Shown: positions 26,667 to 35,114, counted from the first letter of the stretch. The stretch: 64,000 bases of DNA from an uncultured Bacteroidota bacterium (GCA_902520835.1 CABYPD010000006.1:1-64000); one strand, 5' to 3'. A program made the numbers and translations. Notes: a model not told the origin generated them from the letters alone.

Positions 26667-27989
26667 TTAATTAAGTCTTTTAAATCCTGAATGACAAACA
26701 TCTGTCTTTAAATAATTATCAACTGAGTCGATATCTCTTTCGAAATCTCCAATTTTATTAAAAACCTTTTCAAGAGATTCAAAATATTCTTCAAGGATTT
26801 TTTTTGAATGTTTTGTTGAAGAATAAACAACATTAGCTGCTAAGAAGTTTTTTTTCAACATACTCTGTGTTATAAATGTTTTATACTTTAACCATTCTTC
26901 AGATTTAATAACAAAACTAGCTAAGGCATCCATCCCAGTAATTTCTATATTAATATTAGCATTAGTGGCTAACTTAATCCAATTATCTTTTATGGTTTTA
27001 CCTGTTTCTGTTATTATTTCCCATGATTTAATTTCATCCATTTCTTTTAAAGTTGCTAAGCCAGCAGTTGGACCAATTCTTTCAGTCCAAAACGTACTAC
27101 TAATAAAAGTGTCTTGAGCACATTCCATAATTTCTCTTTTACCTATAACTGCTGTAATAGCATGTCCATTTCCTAATGCCTTTCCAAACATGCACAAATC
27201 TGGAAAAACGTTGTATTTTTTATGAACACCCCCAAAAGTTTCTCTAAATCCGGATGTACACTCGTCAAAAATTAAAACAATGTTATTTTCTGAACATAAT
27301 CTCCTTACTTCTTCTAAATAACCTACTTTAGGTTCATAACTTCTAACCACTTCCATTTTAACTGCAGCTAGGTCTGGATTTTCTTTAATTATTGTTTTTA
27401 ATTCATTTAAATCATTATAATTAAATGGAAAAACGGTGTTTCTTAGTGCTTTTGGAACACCTAGAGGATTCAAGCCAGGAATTAAATGATTTTCTAAACT
27501 TTCATTTCCATTTAGGTTAGCGGACAGGTACCAATCATGCCATCCGTGATAACCACAAATAGCTATTTTATCTCTCCCAGTTGAAGCTCTAGCTATCCTT
27601 ATAGAAATAGCATTTGCTTCACCACCTGTTCTAGCAAATCTAACCATATCAGCCCAGTCATGAAGCTCAATTAATTTTTCTGCTAATTTAACCTCATCAG
27701 GACAATTTAAAGTAGACATGTTTCCGTTTTTAACTGCAGAAATCACTTCTTTTTCGATAGCCTTATTGCTGTAACCAAGAGAATTAGTCCCTACACCCAT
27801 GTGCGACATATCAGTGAATTTATTGTTATCTAAATCCCATATATGACACCCTTTTGCTTTACTGTAATAAGAAGGCCATAGATTAGGCAAGAATAACTCT
27901 GGACGCTTAGATAAAAGATGTGTTCCTCCTGGGATTATTTTCTTGGCCTTTTTGTAAAGGTTTTGACCTGTGTTATTTTTTAATTTCAT
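26667..27989 (-). CDS. Class III PLP-dependent aminotransferase (glutamate-1-semialdehyde aminomutase-like)
   Basis: A 440-residue enzyme with GSA-type motifs: IIPGGTHLLSKRPELF, FARTGGEANAISIRIARA, CGYHGWHDWYLSAN, LIFDECTSGFRETFGGVH and the PLP-binding lysine in MFGKALGNGHAITAVIG. It overlaps neuA by 17 bases and is followed by the amidation genes, so a role in nonulosonate synthesis is far more likely than heme synthesis. It probably transfers an amino group to a keto-sugar, perhaps one made by the PtmA-like SDR. The exact substrate is unknown. Confidence 0.8.
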   Translation of the reverse strand: MKLKNNTGQNLYKKAKKIIPGGTHLLSKRPELFLPNLWPSYYSKAKGCHIWDLDNNKFTDMSHMGVGTNSLGYSNKAIEKEVISAVKNGNMSTLNCPDEVKLAEKLIELHDWADMVRFARTGGEANAISIRIARASTGRDKIAICGYHGWHDWYLSANLNGNESLENHLIPGLNPLGVPKALRNTVFPFNYNDLNELKTIIKENPDLAAVKMEVVRSYEPKVGYLEEVRRLCSENNIVLIFDECTSGFRETFGGVHKKYNVFPDLCMFGKALGNGHAITAVIGKREIMECAQDTFISSTFWTERIGPTAGLATLKEMDEIKSWEIITETGKTIKDNWIKLATNANINIEITGMDALASFVIKSEEWLKYKTFITQSMLKKNFLAANVVYSSTKHSKKILEEYFESLEKVFNKIGDFERDIDSVDNYLKTDVCHSGFKRLN

Positions 27990-28683
27990 TTTGTTTTAAT
28001 AGTATAAATTCTGCGAATTCCCAATCCAAGGGCTCATCTATTTCGAGCCCAGAAATCTCATCAACTTCATAACTTAATGTTTTTGCTGTATAAAAAGATT
28101 TTTTCTTTAAAAAAAAATCCCATTTAGCTATGTAAAACCCACCCGAAGGGGTTATCTCTTTATCAAAATTCTGTCTACCTTGTTTTTTTACTTTATCTAA
28201 ATTATTCGCTAGTTCATCTAAATACTTATTTTGCTTCTGTATAAAAATTTTATGTGGTCTACTCTCTTTAACTGCAACAACACCTGTTGCTCTTTTATTA
28301 TTATCTAATAAATCAATCGAACCATCGAGATCATCAACAGTAATAAAAGGTGACGTTGGCTCTAACAATCCTATATATTCATATTCCTGATTAAGTTTGA
28401 TAGCATAATCCATGGCATGTAAAACTACATCTACGGAATCAGCGTCGTCTGAAGCTAAATACTCAGGTCTCAAAAAAGGTATAGTAGCTCCATATTTTTT
28501 TGCAATTGAAGCGTATTCTTTAGAATCTGTACTAACCCAAATATCATTGGAGAATTTAGAAGAATTTGCTGATCTAATTCTGTAACTAATTAACGGGTGT
28601 TTCCCTAACACTTTTATGTTTTTATCAACAATAGATTTAGAACCACTTCTAGCGGTTACTAACCATAAAATTTTTTTTTTCAT
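27973..28683 (-). CDS. neuA: CMP-nonulosonate cytidylyltransferase (NeuA/LegF type)
   Basis: Activates a nonulosonic acid with CTP to the CMP-sugar donor. The 236-residue protein has the family N-terminus ILWLVTARSGSKSIVDKNIKVL, followed by HPLISYRIRSA, VSTDSKEYASIAKKYGA, YIGLLEPTSPFITVDDLD and ITPSGGFYIAKWDFFLKK. It belongs to the Leg/Neu pathway with the upstream genes, and is separated by five bases from ptmE-like and overlapped by the aminotransferase. Confidence 0.92.
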   Translation of the reverse strand: MKKKILWLVTARSGSKSIVDKNIKVLGKHPLISYRIRSANSSKFSNDIWVSTDSKEYASIAKKYGATIPFLRPEYLASDDADSVDVVLHAMDYAIKLNQEYEYIGLLEPTSPFITVDDLDGSIDLLDNNKRATGVVAVKESRPHKIFIQKQNKYLDELANNLDKVKKQGRQNFDKEITPSGGFYIAKWDFFLKKKSFYTAKTLSYEVDEISGLEIDEPLDWEFAEFILLKQNEIKK

Positions 28684-28688
28684 ATAAT

Positions 28689-29735
28689 CTAAAAATCAAT
28701 ATTATGTATATCTATATTCGCTTTTTCAAAATCCTCATGTTTACCTACATCCAACCAGTAGCCAGAAAATGGAAAAGAAATTACTTTAAATTTTTTATTA
28801 ATTAATTCCTGTATTAAATCAGTAGCATCAAAAAAAACATCTTCAGGAATATATTTAAGCATAGATTTTTTAATTAAATAAACTCCTCCATTTGAATAAT
28901 ACGTATAAGTTGGTTTTTCTTTAAAACTTTTAACATACCCATCATTTGATTCTAAAACTGCATAAGGTATACCAACTTTATAAGGAATACCTAAAATGGC
29001 CATATCTGCGTCTTGTTTTATAAATTCATTAAAAAAATATTCATAGTTAATATTTGTTAATAAGTCTGAGTTAGTTACTAAAATGTAATCATGTTTAAAA
29101 TTTTTTATTTTCGACACTGCTCCAATTGTTCCTAAAGGCTCGTTATCCCAAATATATTTTATTTTAATATTTTTGTTCTTTCCTTCACCAAAATAATCTT
29201 CAATCTGCTTTCCTAGATACTTTAAAGAAATCCAAATATCATCAATACCAAATAATACCAACCTGTCTAAATTGTGCTCAATAATTGGCTTATCTCCAAC
29301 TACCAATAATGGCTTTGGTTTTAAATCTGTTAAAGGTTTAAGACGTTGTCCTCTTCCTCCAGCCATAATAACAGCATCAATAGGCAAGTAAGACCTAGTA
29401 TTTCTAAAATTAATAATATTTACTACTTTTCGATCACCATCTAAAACAGGTAATATCTTAAAGTCATCTTCTCTATATTCAATAATTTTTTTTAAATCAG
29501 TAGCTCCCTTTAAAATATACTTAGGGTTTTTTTGAATAATATTATCAATATTACTTTCAATAGTATAACCATTAATTAACCCTCTTCTTACATCTCCATC
29601 TGTAAGTGCGCCTATTAATTTTTCATCATTATCAACAACAAAAAGTATAGCATCCTTTGATAATTCATTTAATAAAAGTAAGGCTTCTTTTACTTTGCTT
29701 CCTGAAAGAATCAAGTGTTCTTTATATATTCTCAT
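28689..29735 (-). CDS. ptmE: PtmE-like sugar-1-phosphate nucleotidyltransferase with N-terminal CBS pair
   Basis: A 348-residue fusion: two CBS motifs in the first 120 residues (DAILFVVDNDEKLIGALTDGDVRRGL; DDFKILPVLDGDRKVVNIINF), then a nucleotidyltransferase domain (VIMAGGRGQRLKPLTDLKPKP, DYILVTNSDLLTNINYEYF, FSGYWLDVGKHEDFEKA). This architecture is that of PtmE, which makes GDP-glucosamine as the entry to the GDP-linked legionaminic acid route in Campylobacter. The CBS pair may sense nucleotides. It overlaps neuC by four bases. Confidence 0.85.
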   Translation of the reverse strand: MRIYKEHLILSGSKVKEALLLLNELSKDAILFVVDNDEKLIGALTDGDVRRGLINGYTIESNIDNIIQKNPKYILKGATDLKKIIEYREDDFKILPVLDGDRKVVNIINFRNTRSYLPIDAVIMAGGRGQRLKPLTDLKPKPLLVVGDKPIIEHNLDRLVLFGIDDIWISLKYLGKQIEDYFGEGKNKNIKIKYIWDNEPLGTIGAVSKIKNFKHDYILVTNSDLLTNINYEYFFNEFIKQDADMAILGIPYKVGIPYAVLESNDGYVKSFKEKPTYTYYSNGGVYLIKKSMLKYIPEDVFFDATDLIQELINKKFKVISFPFSGYWLDVGKHEDFEKANIDIHNIDF

Positions 29736-30835
29736 GAATGCTTTTTTATGATTTGAATAATGTTTTCTGCTACTTCTTTTTTAAAATAAATATTTTTCCC
29801 GTTAAAAACCCCTTTCTCTAAAGTTGCTAAAACCGCCAAACGAATAGATGAAACATCAAAAGGAACATTGATTATATTATCACTTTGTGCTCTCCCCTTC
29901 TGTCTATCCCCAACATTTATAACATATTTCTTAAAAGATCCTGCTTCTATAATCCCACTGGAGGTGTTACCTAATAGAAAATCTGCGTAATACATTGCTG
30001 AAAAATAATTTTCTTTTCCAAAATTCTCTATTAAAAAAATTTTATCCCTCATCCTTTCCTTCAAAAGATATAATTGCTCTCTATAAACCATACTCATATT
30101 ATCTGCATTAGGCATGGTAATAACTAAATTAATTTTTGTTGAGGTAAATTCCAATGCTTTTATAATTTCTAATGCATAATTTTTATTTTCTTCAAAAGCA
30201 TTTGTTTCAGGATGAAATGTTATCAAGCAATAAGGTTCATCTTTTATCTCGAATCTCGAAAAAAAATCTTTCTTATTAATTGGTTTAAATTCTATTATAT
30301 TAGAAATACTTAAAGCTCCAACATCAAAAATATTTTTATCAGATTCAATTAATTCTGCTACTCTAAACTTATATAACTCTGTAGATGTAAAATGAATTTT
30401 TGAAGCTAATGAAATTTGGTGTCTGTATATATTATCTATAGCCCCTAAAGTTGTTTCTCCTCCATGTATATGAGCTAGTTTTATACCAAAAGGAATAGAC
30501 GCTTGCACAGCTGCACTCATTTCAAATCGATCACCTAAACAAAAGACTAAATCAAAAGAATGATTGTCCCAAAAATTCGAAAACTTAATAATTGTATTTC
30601 CATAAGAAATTGTAATACCCTTTTGGGTATCATCATCAATTAAAGATGAAATTTTATGAATAGTTTTATATCCATCATTTTCAATATCTGTAAGAGTATA
30701 GCCATGAAGTTTAGAAAGATGAGTGCCAAAAGCTATAATTTCTAATTCAAAAAAAGAATCAATTTTTATTTTCTGCAGTAATGGCAAATAAATACCATAA
30801 TCTGCTCTTGAACTAGTTAGTACTCCTATTCTCAT
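29732..30835 (-). CDS. neuC: UDP/GDP-sugar 2-epimerase, hydrolysing (NeuC/LegG type)
   Basis: Hydrolyses and epimerises the NDP-sugar to the free 6-carbon precursor of the nonulosonate. A 367-residue GT-B-like fold: MRIGVLTSSRADYGIYLPLL, CLGDRFEMSAAVQASIPFG, HIHGGETTLGAIDNIYRHQ and LGNTSSGIIEAGSFKKYVIN are diagnostic. In a pathway with LegC and a LegH-like acetyltransferase it should act on a 2,4-diacetamido-2,4,6-trideoxy sugar. It overlaps both neighbours by four bases. Confidence 0.93.
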   Translation of the reverse strand: MRIGVLTSSRADYGIYLPLLQKIKIDSFFELEIIAFGTHLSKLHGYTLTDIENDGYKTIHKISSLIDDDTQKGITISYGNTIIKFSNFWDNHSFDLVFCLGDRFEMSAAVQASIPFGIKLAHIHGGETTLGAIDNIYRHQISLASKIHFTSTELYKFRVAELIESDKNIFDVGALSISNIIEFKPINKKDFFSRFEIKDEPYCLITFHPETNAFEENKNYALEIIKALEFTSTKINLVITMPNADNMSMVYREQLYLLKERMRDKIFLIENFGKENYFSAMYYADFLLGNTSSGIIEAGSFKKYVINVGDRQKGRAQSDNIINVPFDVSSIRLAVLATLEKGVFNGKNIYFKKEVAENIIQIIKKHS

Positions 30836-31854
30836 GATAAATCAGTCCAAATTATTTTATCAAATTTCTTAAGATCTCTAATTACTGTCTTTCCGATGAC
30901 TTCTTCCCAATTCATCGTTGAAATTCCATCACCAGGACGAAGTGGAATTATATCTGATTCAGTTATGACCGAACCCAAAGACAGATCTTTCGATAAATGA
31001 ATACTCTTCCGAGCTAGATGAATATTTTTTTTCTCACTTGGCGAAGGTTGTTTTAAGCCATTGCCAGAAATAGCTTTCTCAATATTACGAATAGCATCAA
31101 CCATATCTTTAAGATCCTTTGGCTCTAAAGAGGCTTTATGATCTGGGCCTTTTAAATTTCGATCCAAAGTAAAATGCTTTTCTATAACAGTAGCACCTAA
31201 AGCAACTGCAGCTATTGGCACTTCAATACCTAAGGTATGGTCTGAATAACCTATGCTAACATCAAATGCTTTTTTAATTGTAAGCATTGCCTTTAGGTTA
31301 ACGTCAGGCATTGGAGTAGGGTACTCTGTATTGCAATGAAGTACTGTTAATTGTTCTTTTTTTGTTCCATTATTAATCAATACATCTATAGCGACTCTAA
31401 TCTCATCAAGATTTGCCATTCCTGTAGATAAAATAACTGGTTTTTTAGTTTGAGCTACTGCCTTTAGATAAGGATAATTGGTTAGTTCTCCACTAGGAAT
31501 TTTAAACAAATTAAACCCTAACGAAGATAAATAAGAAATCCCATCAACATCAAATGCTGTAGAAAAAAATTTAATATTCTTTTTTTGACAATAAGAGATT
31601 AACACTTGATGATCAGTATCGCTTAGTTCTAATTTTTTCAACATTTTGAACTGAGACTCGCCTTCTTTACCTGCATTTTTCAACTGATAATCAGCCTTCT
31701 TTGCATTCGGGCTTACTATTTTATTTGCTTTAAAAGTTTGAAATTTAACAAAATCAACGCCTGCTACTGCTGCTGCATCTATTAATTTCTTCGCAAGATT
31801 AATATCTCCATTATGATTCACACCAGCCTCTGCAATTATTAATGTTTTATTCAT
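30832..31854 (-). CDS. neuB: Nonulosonate synthase (NeuB/LegI type)
   Basis: Condenses the 6-carbon sugar with phosphoenolpyruvate to the nine-carbon acid. The 340-residue protein has a TIM-barrel domain (IIAEAGVNHNGDINLAKKLID, DFVKFQTFKANKIVS, ILSTGMANLDEIRVAI, HCNTEYPTPMPDVNL, GYSDHTLGIEVPIAAVALGA, IEKHFTLDRNLKGPDHKASL) and a C-terminal antifreeze-like SAF domain (SIHLSKDLSLGSVITESDI). It overlaps neuC by four bases and shares one base with neuD. Confidence 0.96.
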   Translation of the reverse strand: MNKTLIIAEAGVNHNGDINLAKKLIDAAAVAGVDFVKFQTFKANKIVSPNAKKADYQLKNAGKEGESQFKMLKKLELSDTDHQVLISYCQKKNIKFFSTAFDVDGISYLSSLGFNLFKIPSGELTNYPYLKAVAQTKKPVILSTGMANLDEIRVAIDVLINNGTKKEQLTVLHCNTEYPTPMPDVNLKAMLTIKKAFDVSIGYSDHTLGIEVPIAAVALGATVIEKHFTLDRNLKGPDHKASLEPKDLKDMVDAIRNIEKAISGNGLKQPSPSEKKNIHLARKSIHLSKDLSLGSVITESDIIPLRPGDGISTMNWEEVIGKTVIRDLKKFDKIIWTDLS

Positions 31855-32441
31855 TATTTAATAAACTTACTTGCACTAATAACACTATTTTCTTCAATTG
31901 TAATTCCATTAGAAACTGTTGCATTACTTCCTATAAATGTTCCTTTTCCAATCGCACTGCCTCCATTTACAACAGCACAGGTTGAAATATGACAAAAATC
32001 TCCTATTATCGCACCATGTTCTATATTTGATTTTGTATTTATAATACAATGCTTTCCTACTTTTGATTTAGCATTAACTATAGCTCCATTCATTATTATA
32101 GAGCCATCTTGAATAGAGGCATGTTTTGAAACATAAGCTAAAGGGGAGACTACTATTGCTAATTTTGCTTTATTATTTTTTAGGTTATCAGCTATCTTTT
32201 GTCTGATTGAATATGATTTTATTTGCCCTACAGTGATCAAAAAATAATTATTATCATTTACTAAGTTTGGAATTAATTCATCCCCCCCTAATACAGGGTA
32301 TCCTAAAATATTATCTTCATTCTTTTTTGGATCTAAAACACCTAAAATATTATATTTATCTTCTTGCTCGATTACATCGATAACAGATACACAATGTCCC
32401 CCTGCTCCAATTAAAATTATATTTGGTTTTGAATTACTCAT
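31854..32441 (-). CDS. neuD: NeuD/PglD-like sugar acetyltransferase (LegH role likely)
   Basis: A 195-residue protein with an N-terminal Rossmann-like domain (IILIGAGGHCVSVIDVIEQ) and a C-terminal left-handed beta-helix (GSIIMNGAIVNAKSKVGKHCIINTKSNIEHGAIIGDF, then HISTCAVVNGGSAIGKGTFIG); the conserved catalytic His is in IEHGAIIGD. Between LegC and LegI it most likely N-acetylates the new C4 amine (LegH function) rather than O-acetylating a finished sialic acid. It is coupled to both neighbours by one-base overlaps. Confidence 0.88.
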   Translation of the reverse strand: MSNSKPNIILIGAGGHCVSVIDVIEQEDKYNILGVLDPKKNEDNILGYPVLGGDELIPNLVNDNNYFLITVGQIKSYSIRQKIADNLKNNKAKLAIVVSPLAYVSKHASIQDGSIIMNGAIVNAKSKVGKHCIINTKSNIEHGAIIGDFCHISTCAVVNGGSAIGKGTFIGSNATVSNGITIEENSVISASKFIK

Positions 32442-33577
32442 TATCGAACCCCACTTGGTATATTGATTATTCTTTCTTTTAAAAATAGTGCATTTTTTTG
32501 GCTATCTCTTTGACAGTTATTGTACATCGGAAGTTTGAACATTAACTCCCAAACTGGTCTTGTCATAACTTTAGAATCGTTAGTATGTTTCAAAAAATAA
32601 TCATAATCACTCTTATTTTCTAATTCAACACACATTAACCAATAATTTGCTTTTGTATTATTCGTTTCTGTTCTAAATTTAATTCCTTTTTCTCTAAAAA
32701 ACAGTTCGTAATCCTTTGCTAAACTTCTTTTATTATCTAGAAAAACTGGTAGTTGTTCTAGTTGTGCACAAGCCAAAGCGGCATTAATATTAGGCATCCT
32801 AAAATTATAGCCCAATTCGTTGTGAATAAACTCAATCGTACCAGGCTCTTTCGCCGTAGTCGTTAAAAACTTAGCTCTTTCTCCAATTTTAATATTATTT
32901 GTTGTAATTGCTCCACCGGCTCCAGCTGTGACGATTTTATTTCCGTTAAACGAAAAAGCTCCTACCTCACCATAGCTTCCTGTTGGCTTTCCTTTATATT
33001 CACTACCTAGAGATTCAGCAGCATCCTCCACGATGGGTATTTTCCACAAATCACATACTTTTACCAATTCATCTAAATGAACAGGAAAACCAAAAGTATG
33101 CATTGGCATACACGCAGAGATTTTTCTACCAGAACTTTTATTATAACATCCATCTTCTCTTATTTCTCCAAATTCCTCTAAAAAATCACTAACAGCATCT
33201 GGTGATAAACCCATTGTATCAAGATCAATATCTAAGAATATTGGATGAGCATTATTATAGGCTATTGCATTTGCTGTGGCAACAAAAGTTAAAGCTTGAG
33301 TTATTACTTCATCATTTTTTTTTACTCCAACCAACCTGAGTCCTGCTTGAAGCGCTGCTGTACCGTTAACCACAGCAGTTGTTCTATTTGTTTGTGTAAT
33401 ATCATTCATTAAGTTTTCAAACTTATCGACAAAAGATCCGACACTAGATACGTAGGTAGAATCAATACACTCTTCTAAGTATTTTTTTTCATTTCCTCGA
33501 AATACTGGCTCATGTAAACTAATATAATTTTCTGAATTGTATTTGTTTTTTATTAGTTTAATAATATCTTCAAACAT
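32441..33577 (-). CDS. legC: LegC-type aminotransferase (DegT/DnrJ/EryC1 family)
   Basis: PLP-dependent aminotransferase of 378 residues that installs the C4 amine on UDP-4-keto-6-deoxy-GlcNAc. Motifs: EPVFRGNEKKYLEECIDSTYVSSVG, VVNGTAALQAGLRLVGV, HTFGFPVHLDELV, VEDAAESLGSEYKG and the PLP lysine in GAFSFNGNKIVTAGAGG, a form typical of LegC. LegB, the dehydratase normally encoded just upstream, is missing; a short UDP-sugar dehydrogenase lies there instead, 51 bases away. Confidence 0.9.
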   Translation of the reverse strand: MFEDIIKLIKNKYNSENYISLHEPVFRGNEKKYLEECIDSTYVSSVGSFVDKFENLMNDITQTNRTTAVVNGTAALQAGLRLVGVKKNDEVITQALTFVATANAIAYNNAHPIFLDIDLDTMGLSPDAVSDFLEEFGEIREDGCYNKSSGRKISACMPMHTFGFPVHLDELVKVCDLWKIPIVEDAAESLGSEYKGKPTGSYGEVGAFSFNGNKIVTAGAGGAITTNNIKIGERAKFLTTTAKEPGTIEFIHNELGYNFRMPNINAALACAQLEQLPVFLDNKRSLAKDYELFFREKGIKFRTETNNTKANYWLMCVELENKSDYDYFLKHTNDSKVMTRPVWELMFKLPMYNNCQRDSQKNALFLKERIINIPSGVR

Positions 33578-33628
33578 AGATATAGCTACTCTTTAAATTA
33601 TCTTTCACGACTGCCACCGTTAGTCATG

Positions 33629-34465
33629 TTAATTTTGTTTTTTATAACTCACTGACCTTCCTTCTTTTTTCTCCCAATCTTTCTCTGGTCTTACTTTTAG
33701 ATTTGTAGTCCAGCCACCTGCAATTGAGTTTAATTCAATATTGTGTTTTTTAGAAAAAGATAAGATTGCGTTGACATCTTTTGGAAAACACGTTCCTCCA
33801 TAGCCGAGCTTTCCATCATGTCCAGGAACATTTAAATGGCTGTCCCCTATTCTGCCATCAGAAACAAAACCCCTAAGCGCATCCTCCCAATTGGCTCCAA
33901 TTTTATCACAAAGTAATTTGAACTCATTCATGATACTAACTTTTGTAGCAAAAAAAGTATTGTTCATGTATTTAGTGAGCTCGGCTGTTTTTGAATCGGT
34001 TTGAATGATGTTTTTAATTTTAAACCTCTTTTCAAATAAGACTTTTGCTTTTTCAGTAAGAGATAAATCTCCACCTAGAATAATTCTGGATTGAGTCAAC
34101 ATGTCTAACTTTGCAGTTCTTTCAGTTAAAAATTCAGGAGAGAAAATAATTTTAAAATTTGGATATTTTTTTGAAAGCCGCTCAGTCGTTTCAGGTAAAA
34201 CTGTTGATTTTAATATATAAATTGGTTTGTCTGAGGCCTTTTCAAAAGCGCTCTCAACATATGTTAAATCTTGTGACCCATCCTTATACATTGGGGTAGG
34301 TACGCATACAAATACAAAATCACATTGATGTACAGACTCGATATCATTTAAACATTTTAATGGATCAGTATCAAACACATACATATCAGCCACCGATGCA
34401 AAAGCAAAAGAAATCGCTTCTCCTACAAAACCATTTCCAAGAACACCTACTTTAGTTTTACTCAT
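33629..34465 (-). CDS. Short UDP-sugar 6-dehydrogenase-like protein lacking the C-terminal domain
   Basis: Related to UDP-glucose/UDP-ManNAc dehydrogenases: VGVLGNGFVGEAISFAF (NAD site), DFVFVCVPTPMYKDGSQD, ILKSTVLPETTERL, FSPEFLTERTAKLDML, ELTKYMNNTFFATKVSIMNE and the catalytic Cys in GYGGTCFPKDVNAIL. At 278 residues it stops right after the dimerisation helix and lacks the roughly 130-residue C-terminal UDP-binding domain of the 390-440-residue family. Short forms of this kind occur in Bacteroidota glycan loci, so it may be an active variant. The neighbouring UDP-glucuronate decarboxylase (35115) would use the product UDP-glucuronate. Confidence 0.8.
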   Translation of the reverse strand: MSKTKVGVLGNGFVGEAISFAFASVADMYVFDTDPLKCLNDIESVHQCDFVFVCVPTPMYKDGSQDLTYVESAFEKASDKPIYILKSTVLPETTERLSKKYPNFKIIFSPEFLTERTAKLDMLTQSRIILGGDLSLTEKAKVLFEKRFKIKNIIQTDSKTAELTKYMNNTFFATKVSIMNEFKLLCDKIGANWEDALRGFVSDGRIGDSHLNVPGHDGKLGYGGTCFPKDVNAILSFSKKHNIELNSIAGGWTTNLKVRPEKDWEKKEGRSVSYKKQN

Positions 34466-34537
34466 TTTAATATTTAATTAAATTGACAGCTTCGCCACAA
34501 AAATCACAATTATTTTTAAATAATTTAGATCTATAGT

Positions 34538-35044
34538 CTAAGCTTCAAAAATAGTTAAAGTCTTTTGCTTCAAAGTTGAATTAGAAACAAAAAAACTCAC
34601 TTTTCTATTTATTTTTTTCTCAATTTTTGGAGTAATCTCTTTTAGATAATCCTCTCTGATTTTATCTCCAACAATTAAAATTTCTAAATGTCCACTATCA
34701 ATCCCCTCTGCATAATCTCCAAGAATCATAATTTTTTTCACATCACCCATTCTTTTTAAAACCGTTTCTAGAATTTCTTCTATGCCCAAATGTTTTTTTA
34801 CTATTCTTTGAATGATCTTAAATAAAGGATGTGAAGCATTGGCCTTGTAAACAACCTTGTTGTTTTCACTGAACTTTTCTAAATAACCTGCAGAAGACAA
34901 ATTATTTAACTCTTTTCTAACCGAATTGGTGGATTCACCAAACTCATTTGCGAGTCCATTTAAATATCCTTTATTGGCAATGTTTAAAAAAAACTTAATT
35001 AAAAGCCTTAATCTTGTTTTAGATGTAATTAATGAATCTAACAT
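34538..35044 (-). CDS. Winged-helix protein with degenerate nucleotidyltransferase domain, first gene of glycan operon
   Basis: A 168-residue protein. Residues 1-70 form a winged helix (SKTRLRLLIKFFLNIANKGYLNGLANEFGESTNSVRKELNNLSSAGYLEKF) of the ArsR/MarR kind. Residues 95-165 resemble a MNT-type nucleotidyltransferase (VKKIMILGDYAEGIDSGHLEILIVGD), but the catalytic Gly-Ser is Gly-Asp and the Asp-x-Asp is Leu-Glu-Ile, so it is probably inactive. It heads about 28 kb of co-directional glycan genes and has a canonical promoter just upstream. Inferred role: transcriptional regulator of the operon, perhaps sensing a nucleotide or nucleotide-sugar. Confidence 0.7.
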   Translation of the reverse strand: MLDSLITSKTRLRLLIKFFLNIANKGYLNGLANEFGESTNSVRKELNNLSSAGYLEKFSENNKVVYKANASHPLFKIIQRIVKKHLGIEEILETVLKRMGDVKKIMILGDYAEGIDSGHLEILIVGDKIREDYLKEITPKIEKKINRKVSFFVSNSTLKQKTLTIFEA

Positions 35045-35055
35045 ATATTAAGTAA

Positions 35056-35084
35056 CAAAAGTACTCGAATTTATTTAAAACAAA
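35056..35084 (-). promoter_or_regulatory. Canonical Bacteroidota promoter (-33 TTTG, -7 TACTTTTG) for the glycan operon
   Basis: On the minus strand TTTG (35084-35081) is followed after 17 bases by TACTTTTG (35063-35056), matching the -33/-7 consensus TTTG...TAnnTTTG. The expected transcription start is only about 5-7 bases before the ATG at 35044, so the message would be nearly leaderless. It is the best promoter seen upstream of the long minus-strand gene run. Confidence 0.6.
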
Positions 35085-35114
35085 AAGCATTATTTTTATC
35101 TTATCAATTATTTA

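Noticed and set aside
26667-27989. hemL, glutamate-1-semialdehyde aminomutase for heme
   Set aside because: Motifs fit the class III family, but the gene overlaps neuA and is flanked by amidation genes, so a nonulosonate role is more likely.
34467-34545. Short reading frame SLDYRSKLFKNNCDFCGEAVNLIKY between the winged-helix gene and the UDP-sugar dehydrogenase, with a CxxC pair
   Set aside because: It has no start codon, is preceded by an in-frame stop and overlaps the end of the winged-helix gene; 25 codons with a CxxC pair can arise by chance.
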